A stretch of 18,490 nucleotides of DNA from Prevotella sp. UBA2755 (GTDB lineage Bacteria > Bacteroidota > Bacteroidia > Bacteroidales > Bacteroidaceae): assembly GCA_002353225.1 (NCBI GenBank), contig DEJF01000063.1, forward strand, positions 1-18,490, in the 5' to 3' direction. The notes below the pieces were generated by a model. That model searched no databases. It saw nothing but the letters and a program-made list of their open reading frames with translations, and was not told the DNA's origin. Made by a program: the position numbers and the translations under genes. Within the stretch, counting starts at the first letter, position 1. Each line of letters begins with the position of its first letter. Of this stretch, positions 7,966 through 14,632 are shown one piece after another.

Positions 7966-8824
7966 ACTCTGCAGCAGGTGCCTCTTCCTCAGCAGGTGCA
8001 GCCTCCTCAGTCTTAGGAGCCTCCTCAACGGGAGCGTCAGCGGCCTTACGGGGTTTGCGAGCAGCGCGTTTGGGCTTTGCCTCTTCAGCATCTGCCTCTG
8101 CCTGTGCGTCAGCAGCCTTTTCGTCAGCCTTCTCAACCTTGCGCTCCTCAAGACCCTCGTTGATGGCATTGCAGCAAGCGGTAAGAATTGCCTCTACGCT
8201 GTCCTTGGCATCATCGTTGGCAGGAATCACGAAGTCGATATTGTTAGGATCTGAGTTGGTGTCTACGATACCGAATACGGGGATGCCCAGACGGTTAGCC
8301 TCACGAACGGCAATCTGCTCCTTCAGTACGTCAACAACGAAGAGGGCAGAAGGCAGACGGGTCAGGTCAGCGATAGAACCGAGGTTCTTCTCCAACTTAG
8401 CACGCTGACGGGTAATCTGCAGCAACTCACGCTTAGAGAGGTTGCTAAAAGTACCGTCCTGCATCAGTTTGTCGATGTTCGCCATTTTCTTGACGGCCTT
8501 GCGGATAGTCGGGAAGTTGGTTAACATACCACCCGGCCAACGCTCAATAACGTAAGGCATATTCACGCTGGTTGCTTTGTCAGCAATGATGTCCTTCGTC
8601 TGTTTTTTAGTAGCGACGAACAAGATTTTCTTACCACTCTTGGCAATCTGCTTCAGGGCGTCTGCAGCCTCGTCAATCTTAACTACAGTCTTGTGGAGGT
8701 CAATGATATGAATGCCGTTGCGCTCAGTATAGATATACTGTGCCATTGCGGGGTTCCACTTACGTTTCAGGTGACCGAAATGACAGCCAGCCTGCAATAA
8801 CTGATCAAAATTAGTTCTAGCCAT
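7964..8824 (-). CDS. rpsB: 30S ribosomal protein S2 (uS2) with long acidic/basic tail
   Basis: A 286-residue small-subunit protein. The S2 core is plain: LLQAGCHFGHLKRKWNP near the N-terminus (9-25), IHIIDL (38-43), RWPGGMLTNF (95-104) and IPVFGIVDTNSDP (181-193). Residues from about 229 to 286 form a low-complexity tail rich in Ala, Glu, Lys and Pro with a basic patch (PKRAARKPRK). E. coli S2 is 241 residues, so the tail is an extension, and it is likely disordered. The gene is followed by tsf. It is preceded by a 187-bp spacer containing the first CTATAG array. I found no separate promoter motif in that spacer, so read-through from rpsI is likely. Confidence 0.98.
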   Translation of the reverse strand: MARTNFDQLLQAGCHFGHLKRKWNPAMAQYIYTERNGIHIIDLHKTVVKIDEAADALKQIAKSGKKILFVATKKQTKDIIADKATSVNMPYVIERWPGGMLTNFPTIRKAVKKMANIDKLMQDGTFSNLSKRELLQITRQRAKLEKNLGSIADLTRLPSALFVVDVLKEQIAVREANRLGIPVFGIVDTNSDPNNIDFVIPANDDAKDSVEAILTACCNAINEGLEERKVEKADEKAADAQAEADAEEAKPKRAARKPRKAADAPVEEAPKTEEAAPAEEEAPAAE

Positions 8825-8927
8825 TTTGCTTTTTCTTTTAATTGTTTACTTTCTTTTTAATTCTTTTAGTCGCTACGCTTGGTAAAAGCGCTAAAGCGAT
8901 TTCTTGTTAGAATCAGCCGCTGGGTAA

Positions 8928-8967
8928 TTATAGTTTATAGTTCCTATAGTAACTATAGTCCCTATCG
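8928..8967. repeat. CTATAG array A (rpsI-rpsB spacer)
   Basis: The self-complementary hexamer CTATAG, or a one-base variant, recurs at a 9-bp step: TTATAG 8935-8940, CTATAG 8944-8949, CTATAG 8953-8958, CTATCG 8962-8967. The spacer triplets are TTC, TAA and TCC. A further TTATAG lies at 8928-8933. A closely related array lies at 10198-10238. The role is unknown. Each adjacent pair can fold as a 6-bp hairpin with a 3-base loop, and phased protein binding is also possible. Confidence 0.8.
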
Positions 8968-8985
8968 TGTTTATAAGTCTCAGCA

Positions 8986-9000
8986 GTTTAGATACTAAAC
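8986..9000. repeat. Perfect hairpin just after the rpsI stop
   Basis: GTTTAG-ATA-CTAAAC is a perfect 6-bp-arm inverted repeat with a 3-base loop, the same geometry as the CTATAG pairs next to it. It lies 11 bp downstream of the rpsI stop codon. It has no U-tract, so it is more likely an RNA processing or stability element, or part of the repeat system, than a terminator. Confidence 0.45.
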
Positions 9001-9011
9001 GTAGTCCAGTA

Positions 9012-9398
9012 TTAACGCTTACTGAACTGGAAGCGACGACGAGCCTTTGGCTGACCTGGCTTCTTACGCTCAACCTCACGAGAGTCGCGGGTGAGGAAAC
9101 CCTGTACCTTCAAAGTCTTCTTGTCCTCGGCATTTACCTTTACTAATGCACGGGCAATGGCGAGGCGGAGTGCCTGACTCTGACCAGTGAAACCACCACC
9201 GTCAAGGTTTGCCTTGATGTCATATTTCTCAGCCACCTCAAGCAGGTTCAGCGGCTGCTTAACCACGTACTGCAGAATTGCTGAAGGGAAATACTCAGTT
9301 AAATCCTTCTTGTTGATCGTAATTTTGCCTGTGCCTTCGCTCAGGTAAACGCGCGCTACAGAACTCTTACGACGACCGATTGCATTAATTACTTCCAT
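9012..9398 (-). CDS. rpsI: 30S ribosomal protein S9 (uS9)
   Basis: A 128-residue small-subunit protein whose basic tail reaches the P-site tRNA. Signature parts are GRRKSSVARVYL at the N-terminus (8-19), GGGFTGQSQALRLAIARAL in the middle, and the conserved C-terminus ending KARRRFQFSKR. Length is normal for the family. It starts 10 bp after rplM in the universal rplM-rpsI pair, so the two are surely co-transcribed. Confidence 0.98.
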   Translation of the reverse strand: MEVINAIGRRKSSVARVYLSEGTGKITINKKDLTEYFPSAILQYVVKQPLNLLEVAEKYDIKANLDGGGFTGQSQALRLAIARALVKVNAEDKKTLKVQGFLTRDSREVERKKPGQPKARRRFQFSKR

Positions 9399-9408
9399 CT
9401 TCTATCTA

Positions 9409-9876
9409 TTATTTATACTGGTTAATATCAATTGCTTTTGGCTTCTGAGCCTCATGCTTGTGCTCAGTTCCATCGTAAATATAAAGGTTGTCGAGCAGGT
9501 GACGACCCAGAGGACCTTTTGGCAGCATGCCCTTGACAGCGTGCTTCAGGATACGCTCTACGCCATAAGGAGTCTTGCGCAACTCGGCGGGAGTGCTGAA
9601 ACGCTGACCACCAGGATAACCAGTATAACGGGTGTATACTTTGTCAGTCTCTTTCTTGCCGGTGAATCTCACTTTAGCGGCATTGATGATAATTACATTG
9701 TCTCCACAATCCTGGTTAGGAGTGAAGTTTGGCTTGTACTTTCCGCGAATCAGTTTCGCAACCTTAGAAGCAAGGCGGCCAACTACCTGGTCGGTAGCGT
9801 CGATAACCACCCATTCCTTCTGTTCACGGGCTGCTTCCTTCGATACGGAAATGGTCTTGTAACTTAACGTGTTCAT
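9409..9876 (-). CDS. rplM: 50S ribosomal protein L13 (uL13)
   Basis: A 155-residue large-subunit protein needed early in 50S assembly. Recognisable parts are WVVIDATDQVVGRLAS (22-37), the GDNVIIINA segment, YTGYPGG and the PYGVERILKHAVKGMLPKGPLGR block. It is slightly longer than the E. coli protein (142). It is the first gene of the rplM-rpsI-rpsB-tsf cluster and has an unusually long leader (about 207 nt from the predicted start of transcription). That leader suggests autogenous or leader-mediated control. Confidence 0.98.
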   Translation of the reverse strand: MNTLSYKTISVSKEAAREQKEWVVIDATDQVVGRLASKVAKLIRGKYKPNFTPNQDCGDNVIIINAAKVRFTGKKETDKVYTRYTGYPGGQRFSTPAELRKTPYGVERILKHAVKGMLPKGPLGRHLLDNLYIYDGTEHKHEAQKPKAIDINQYK

Positions 9877-10083
9877 TTTTACTTTTAAATTTTACTACTA
9901 AAAAACATTTATTTCTTTTCTCTTATGCACAAACAACAACCACGGCAGAGAGTCTAACGCTCCGCAGCAGTCTAACGTCTGTGCCTTTCGGCTGAACCAT
10001 GATTCACAAACCGCAATGCCCGGCCAAAGACACCACTATTTACACACGGCTCACGGGGATTCTAAGTCTCTCCCCAATAATCG
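9877..10083 (-). ncRNA. rplM 5' leader, candidate structured regulatory region
   Basis: The transcript from the promoter at 10089-10096 would carry about 207 untranslated nucleotides. On the minus strand it contains a GGGGA/TCCCC hairpin (10055-10059 with 10071-10075, 11-base loop), a GCC-GAAA-GGC tetraloop hairpin (9983-9992), and the nonamer CGTTAGACT twice, 18 bp apart (9951-9959, 9969-9977). The GC content is higher than in the AT-rich bases flanking it on both sides, as expected for structured RNA. Bacteroidia ribosomal-protein leaders, L13 among them, have to my recollection been proposed from comparative work. I cannot confirm that this one matches. Confidence 0.5.
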
Positions 10084-10088
10084 GACTG

Positions 10089-10120
10089 CAAAGGTACGGC
10101 TTTTCTCTTGAATGATGAAA
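10089..10120 (-). promoter_or_regulatory. Promoter of the rplM-rpsI-rpsB-tsf operon
   Basis: On the minus strand TACCTTTG (10096-10089) fits the Bacteroidetes -7 consensus TAnnTTTG. A weak -33 match (TTTC, near 10117-10120) lies about 20 nt upstream. Transcription would start near 10083. Confidence 0.7.
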
Positions 10121-10127
10121 ACGAGAA

Positions 10128-10169
10128 ACTGGATAAGTTAAAGTTTTAATATTATTTAACTTATTCAGT
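10128..10169. repeat. 15-bp-arm inverted repeat upstream of the rplM promoter
   Basis: Arms at 10128-10142 and 10155-10169 (core ATAAGTTAAA and TTTAACTTAT) surround a 12-base AT-rich loop. All positions pair except one G-T wobble when read on the plus strand. It lies between the end of rseP and the rplM promoter, just beyond the -33 region. It has no adjoining U-tract, so it could be an operator or a weak end-of-operon hairpin for rseP. Confidence 0.65.
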
Positions 10170-10197
10170 CTCCTACGCGTACCTTATTATATTATAA

Positions 10198-10238
10198 TTA
10201 TAGGAACTATAGTAACTATAGGGACTATAGTTTTATAG
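10198..10238. repeat. CTATAG array B (3' end of rseP)
   Basis: TTATAG 10198-10203, CTATAG 10207-10212, CTATAG 10216-10221 and CTATAG 10225-10230 recur at a 9-bp step with spacer triplets GAA, TAA and GGA. A further TTATAG (10233-10238) overlaps the rseP stop and its last Leu codon. Same design as array A at 8928-8967. Confidence 0.82.
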
Positions 10239-11603
10239 ATAGCCAAGCCAACGAAGGATATCATTGAGGTTGGCAACCACCATCAGGAGGATAAGGATGC
10301 CAAAGCCCACATACTCCGCACGGATCATAAACTCTTCCGAGGGTTTACGACGTGTAATCATCTCGTAGAGCAGGAAGAGCACATGTCCACCGTCAAGGGC
10401 AGGGATGGGCAGAATATTCATGAAGGCGAGGATGATGCTGAGGAAAGCAGTCATCTTCCAGAACATATACCAGTCCCACATCGGAGGGAAGAGGCTGCCG
10501 ATTGCTCCAAAGCCACCCAGCGACTTAGCACCATCGGCTGTGAATACATATTTCAGATCGTCCACATAGGAGGTAAGTACATTCCAGCCATACTTGATAC
10601 CTGCGGGGATACTCTCGAAGAAACCGTATTCCTTCGTGATGGGTTGGTAAAGTCCGGCGATACTACTTACTACGAAGCCCAGTTTCAGATCGGGAGTGAG
10701 TTGTACTGTTGCAGTATCTGTCTTGGACTCGTTGCCAAAGACGATAGTGACGGTGCGTGCTTTCAGACTGTCTGCAGGTGATGTGGCGGTGTCCAGCAAA
10801 TCTTGACGGCGACCCAGCAGATCAATAAACTCATTGTATGAGTCAACAGGTTTGCCGTTCATAGCGAGAATCTTGTCACCAGCCTTTATCCCAATCTTCT
10901 CAGCAGGTGTATCAGGAACGACGCTGTCAACCTTGGCAGGAATAAACGGACGAACAAATGAGGGGTCAGCCTTCAACATACCAAGCAGGTTGAGATTACC
11001 CGGCAGATTGATACTCATCTGCTTGCCGTCACGGATAATGTCCACACGCTTAGCCTCGGAGATGTCACGATAGAGGTCGGCAGAGAAATCCTTGAACGCT
11101 TTCTTCTCCGTACCTACCAGAATATCGCCATCCTTAAAGCCGTATGACTTTGCTTCTTGGTTGAACTTCATACCCAGAGTCATATCCTTTACAGGGATAT
11201 AGGTGTCGCCCCAGTAGAACAGGATCATGGAGTAGATAAACAAAGCAAGCAGGAAGTTCACCAGCACACCGCCAATCATAATCAATAGGCGCTGCCATGC
11301 CGGTTTGGTACGGAATTCCCATGGCTGCTCGGGTTGTTTCATCTGCTCTGTGTCGAAACTCTCATCAATCATACCGGCAATCTTACAGTAACCACCCAGT
11401 GGCAACCAGCCGACACCGTATTCCGTATCGCTGTTCTTGGGCTTGAACTTAAACAGACTGAACTTCCAGTCGAAGAAGATATAGAACTTCTCCACCCTTA
11501 CTCCGAAGAGTTTGGCGAAGAAGAAATGCCCTCCCTCATGCAGTAAAACCAGCAGGGAGATAGCAAGAATGAATTGTAATACTCTGATTAAAAATACTTC
11601 CAT
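10233..11603 (-). CDS. rseP: RIP metalloprotease RseP (site-2 protease family)
   Basis: A 456-residue inner-membrane M50 protease that cuts transmembrane substrates within the membrane. In E. coli it cleaves the anti-sigma factor RseA. The Bacteroidota substrate is not known from this sequence. Zinc motif HEGGH at 22-26 lies in the first membrane helix. A second helix follows at about 105-128 (GGVLVNFLLALFIYS). PDZ regions cover about 150-200 and 222-305 (best seen at VVPDTPAEKIGIKAGDKILAMNG). The third-ligand motif NILPIPALDGGHV places Asp404 in a late helix, and a final helix runs at about 432-448. Length is typical. It is the last gene of the tsaB operon, 55 bp after dxr. Its last codons and stop are made of array B sequence. 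Confidence 0.97.
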   Translation of the reverse strand: MEVFLIRVLQFILAISLLVLLHEGGHFFFAKLFGVRVEKFYIFFDWKFSLFKFKPKNSDTEYGVGWLPLGGYCKIAGMIDESFDTEQMKQPEQPWEFRTKPAWQRLLIMIGGVLVNFLLALFIYSMILFYWGDTYIPVKDMTLGMKFNQEAKSYGFKDGDILVGTEKKAFKDFSADLYRDISEAKRVDIIRDGKQMSINLPGNLNLLGMLKADPSFVRPFIPAKVDSVVPDTPAEKIGIKAGDKILAMNGKPVDSYNEFIDLLGRRQDLLDTATSPADSLKARTVTIVFGNESKTDTATVQLTPDLKLGFVVSSIAGLYQPITKEYGFFESIPAGIKYGWNVLTSYVDDLKYVFTADGAKSLGGFGAIGSLFPPMWDWYMFWKMTAFLSIILAFMNILPIPALDGGHVLFLLYEMITRRKPSEEFMIRAEYVGFGILILLMVVANLNDILRWLGYL

Positions 11604-11658
11604 TATTATTTACTATTTTTCTTTTAGACGTTATATACTTTGAAAAAGTTGCAAGTAT

Positions 11659-12816
11659 CTATTTCATTAACTCTGTGGCAATCCGTCGTGCCTCTGCGTC
11701 AGTGGCGACATAAGTGTCGTATGTCGGGTTGGCATCGTAGGTGCATCTTATCATGGTCTCAGCGATGATGTCACTCATTTGCAGGAAACTACACTTGTCT
11801 TCTAAGAATCCACGGTTCACAATCTCGTTGGCAGCATTCACGATACATGGCATGTTACCACCTCGCTGGATCGCCTCGAAAGCGAGGGCGAGACAACGGA
11901 ACTTCTTTAGGTCGGGCTCAAAAAACTCTAACTTCTGGGCGGCAAAGAGGTCAAGGCGTTCACCAGAGAGAGTCAGGCGCTTGGGATAAGAGAAGGCATA
12001 CTGGATAGGCAGACGCATGTCTGGCACACCGAGTTGTGCCTTGACGGCGCCATCTTGGAATTGGACAGCACTATGTACGATGCTCTGTGGGTGTACCAAC
12101 ACCTGTATCTGCGAAGCCTTCACGCCAAAGAGCCATTTCGCCTCTATCACCTCAAACCCTTTGTTCATCATTGAAGCAGAGTCAATCGTGATCTTCGCCC
12201 CCATGTCCCATGTCGGATGTCGCAGGGCATCATCTTTCGTCACCTTAGCAATCTGCTCCATCGACATATTACGGAAAGGACCGCCACTTGCTGTGAGTAG
12301 GATTTTCTCGATGGGGTTGTGGTCCTCACCGACTAAACTCTGGAAGATAGCAGAATGCTCACTGTCCACAGGCAGGATGGGCGCATGGTATTGGGTGGCG
12401 AGGTCCTGTATCAACTCACCAGCCACCACCAATGTCTCTTTGTTGGCAAGAGCAATCGCCTTACGTGCCTTGATGGCGTGTATCGTGGGGGAGAGTCCTG
12501 CGAACCCGACCATAGCGGTCAGTACCATATCGATAGGACCGGCCTCTACAATCTCGTCGAGTGCCTTCTGTCCTGCATATACCTTCACATCAGGCAGGTC
12601 ATCCATCAGTTGCTTCAACTCGTCATAACGAGCCTCATTGGCAATGACGATGGCGGCAGGTTTGAACTGGTGTGCCTGCTGGGCAAGTAGTTCCACCTTA
12701 TTATTAGCCGTCAGACAATATACCTCATAGAGGTCTGAGTGTTCCTCGATGACCTGTAGTGCCTGTGTGCCGATTGACCCCGTAGAGCCGAGGATGGCTA
12801 TTTGTCTTTTCTTCAT
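11659..12816 (-). CDS. dxr: 1-deoxy-D-xylulose 5-phosphate reductoisomerase
   Basis: A 385-residue cytoplasmic enzyme catalysing the first committed step of the MEP isoprenoid pathway (NADPH-dependent formation of 2-C-methyl-D-erythritol 4-phosphate). The nucleotide-binding loop GSTGSIG is at 10-16. Metal ligands are Asp151 and Glu153 in VDSEHSAIFQ and Glu222 after SASMMNKGFE. The flexible-loop region HPQSIVHS is at 242-249. Length is normal. Its ATG overlaps the rimM stop as ATGA (12813-12816). Undecaprenyl phosphate made from this pathway carries the cell-wall precursors that begin with murA in the same operon, and ispF at the left edge acts in the same pathway. Confidence 0.97.
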   Translation of the reverse strand: MKKRQIAILGSTGSIGTQALQVIEEHSDLYEVYCLTANNKVELLAQQAHQFKPAAIVIANEARYDELKQLMDDLPDVKVYAGQKALDEIVEAGPIDMVLTAMVGFAGLSPTIHAIKARKAIALANKETLVVAGELIQDLATQYHAPILPVDSEHSAIFQSLVGEDHNPIEKILLTASGGPFRNMSMEQIAKVTKDDALRHPTWDMGAKITIDSASMMNKGFEVIEAKWLFGVKASQIQVLVHPQSIVHSAVQFQDGAVKAQLGVPDMRLPIQYAFSYPKRLTLSGERLDLFAAQKLEFFEPDLKKFRCLALAFEAIQRGGNMPCIVNAANEIVNRGFLEDKCSFLQMSDIIAETMIRCTYDANPTYDTYVATDAEARRIATELMK

Positions 12817-13319
12817 AGTTCTAATAATCCCTCAGGGATTTCCATTTTTATAGTTCTTTCCTTGGTATTGATATCCGTGATGAGGTCGTCAGTGACAGGG
12901 ATAAGCCGTCCGTCTTCTAACTCAAATAGAATATTGGCAGTGCTGTCGTCAATAGTGGTGATAGTACCTATTCTCTTATTTCCCTTTGCGTCAACCAAGT
13001 CGAAGCCTACAAGGGATACAAGGGTAGGAGTGTCATCTTCTTCGGCAAGGGCACGAGGGAAGTAGACATCACAACCTGTCAACTCAGAGGCACGTTCCTG
13101 TGTGTCAATGTCGCAGAACTTCACAAGGGCAAGAGAGTCAGAACGGAAACGATATTCTTCCATAAAGAAGGGAACAAGGATGCTGTCTATGTCCAAGATG
13201 AGATAATCGGCATCCGTACGGTCGAAGACATCATCGTCAAACTGGAACGACACCTCCCCCTTGATGCCATGAGCCTTTCCCAGTCTTCCTATCTTATAAA
13301 CCTCCTCTTGTCTGATCAT
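12813..13319 (-). CDS. rimM: 16S rRNA processing protein RimM
   Basis: A 168-residue ribosome maturation factor that binds S19 and helps assemble the 30S head. The N-terminal RimM domain begins YKIGRLGKAHGIKGEVSFQF (residues 6-25), and the C-terminal PRC-barrel domain is about 95-168 (LVGFDLVDAKGNKRIGTITTI). Length is typical. Both ends overlap neighbours as ATGA: its start with the murA stop (13316-13319) and its stop with the dxr start. It is therefore probably translated by coupling within the operon. Confidence 0.95.
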   Translation of the reverse strand: MIRQEEVYKIGRLGKAHGIKGEVSFQFDDDVFDRTDADYLILDIDSILVPFFMEEYRFRSDSLALVKFCDIDTQERASELTGCDVYFPRALAEEDDTPTLVSLVGFDLVDAKGNKRIGTITTIDDSTANILFELEDGRLIPVTDDLITDINTKERTIKMEIPEGLLEL

Positions 13320-14632
13320 ATTCTCTCAATCTTTGCTCCTAAGGCATTCAGACGGTCCTCAATATGCTCGTAACCACGGTCTATCTGCTCAATATTACTG
13401 ATGGTACTGGTACCGTTGGCACTCATGGCGGCAATCAACAGGGCAATACCTGCACGGATATCAGGACTTGACATTCTGCTGGCACGCAGTGTCAGTTTAC
13501 GGTCGTGACCTACGACGACGGCACGGTGGGGGTCACAGAGGATGATCTGAGCACCCATATCGATGAGGCGGTCGACAAAGAACAGACGACTCTCGAACAT
13601 CTTCTGGTGGAACAGTACGGAACCGCGAGCCTGTGTCGCTACCACGATCAGTACACTGAGCAGGTCAGGGGTTAGCCCGGGCCATGGTGCATCGGCAAGT
13701 GTCATGATGGTACCGTCGATAAACGAGTCGACCACAAAGTGCTTCTGTCGGGGTATATAGAGGTCGTCACCATCAACCTCCACCTTCACACCTAATCGGC
13801 GGAAGGCATCAGGGATAATGCCGAGGTCTTTCAGAGATACATCTTTGATGCGTACACCATCACCCACCATGGCTGCCATACCGATGAATGAACCAACCTC
13901 AATCATATCAGGCAACAGGCGATGCTCCGTGCCATGCAGTTGGTCGACTCCTACAATGGTAAGCAGGTTACTGCCGATACCACTGATATTGGCACCCATG
14001 CGGTTCAGCATGTGGCAGAGTTGTTGGATATAGGGCTCACATGCCGCATTATAGATGGTGGTCGTACCTTTGGCGAAGACAGCAGCCATAATGATATTTG
14101 CTGTACCTGTCACGGAAGCTTCGTCAAGCAGCATATAAGACCCTACCAACCTCCCCTGTTTAGGGGAGACTTTGATTTCGTAGACATTACGGTCTTCTAC
14201 ATGGTGGAACTTGGCTCCCAACTTCTCGAATCCAAGAAAGTGAGTGTCCAGTCGGCGTCGTCCAATCTTATCGCCACCAGGTTTGGTGATGACAGCCTTG
14301 CCCATACGAGCCAGCAGCGGACCAATCATCATGACAGAACCACGCAATTGAGCGCATTTATGTACGAACTCATCACTTTGCAAATACTCTAAGTCAAGGG
14401 CATCGGCTTGGAAGGTAAAAGTGTTGGCTGATGAGTGCCCAACCTTCACGCCGATATCTTTCAGTAGTTGGATGAGGTTGTTGACATCACGGATGTCGGG
14501 GATATTTTGGATGGTCACCTGCTCACTGGTGAGTAACGTGGCGCAGATAACCTGCAGCGCCTCGTTCTTCGCGCCCTGTGGTATAATCGTACCACTGAGC
14601 AGATGTCCGCCTTCTATCTTGAATGAAGCCAT
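13316..14632 (-). CDS. murA: UDP-N-acetylglucosamine 1-carboxyvinyltransferase, Asp-type
   Basis: A 438-residue cytoplasmic enzyme that transfers enolpyruvate from PEP to UDP-GlcNAc, the first committed step of peptidoglycan synthesis. Lys22-Asn23 (QGAKNEAL), Asp323 (LTPDLLS, matching the E. coli Asp305 base) and Arg393 (SPDIRAG) are present. The catalytic-loop position that is Cys115 in E. coli (PGGC) is Asp121 here (KPGGDKIGRRRLDTH, codon GAT). Asp-type MurA enzymes (for example mycobacterial and chlamydial) are active but not alkylated by fosfomycin. The gene starts directly after the DUF4290 gene's stop with no gap and overlaps rimM by 4 bp. Confidence 0.97.
   Translation of the reverse strand: MASFKIEGGHLLSGTIIPQGAKNEALQVICATLLTSEQVTIQNIPDIRDVNNLIQLLKDIGVKVGHSSANTFTFQADALDLEYLQSDEFVHKCAQLRGSVMMIGPLLARMGKAVITKPGGDKIGRRRLDTHFLGFEKLGAKFHHVEDRNVYEIKVSPKQGRLVGSYMLLDEASVTGTANIIMAAVFAKGTTTIYNAACEPYIQQLCHMLNRMGANISGIGSNLLTIVGVDQLHGTEHRLLPDMIEVGSFIGMAAMVGDGVRIKDVSLKDLGIIPDAFRRLGVKVEVDGDDLYIPRQKHFVVDSFIDGTIMTLADAPWPGLTPDLLSVLIVVATQARGSVLFHQKMFESRLFFVDRLIDMGAQIILCDPHRAVVVGHDRKLTLRASRMSSPDIRAGIALLIAAMSANGTSTISNIEQIDRGYEHIEDRLNALGAKIERI

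Noticed and set aside
8928..10238. CRISPR array made of the CTATAG repeats
   Set aside because: Units are 6 bp with 3-bp spacers, far below CRISPR dimensions, and no cas genes are present.
11635..11658. Inverted repeat ATACTT/AAGTAT in the dxr-rseP spacer
   Set aside because: Only 6 AT-rich pairs with a 12-base loop and no U-tract. Expected by chance in such a spacer.
12017..12628. Plus-strand open frame (203 codons) opposite dxr
   Set aside because: Antisense to well-conserved DXR motifs. The Ser/Cys-rich sequence resembles no known family.
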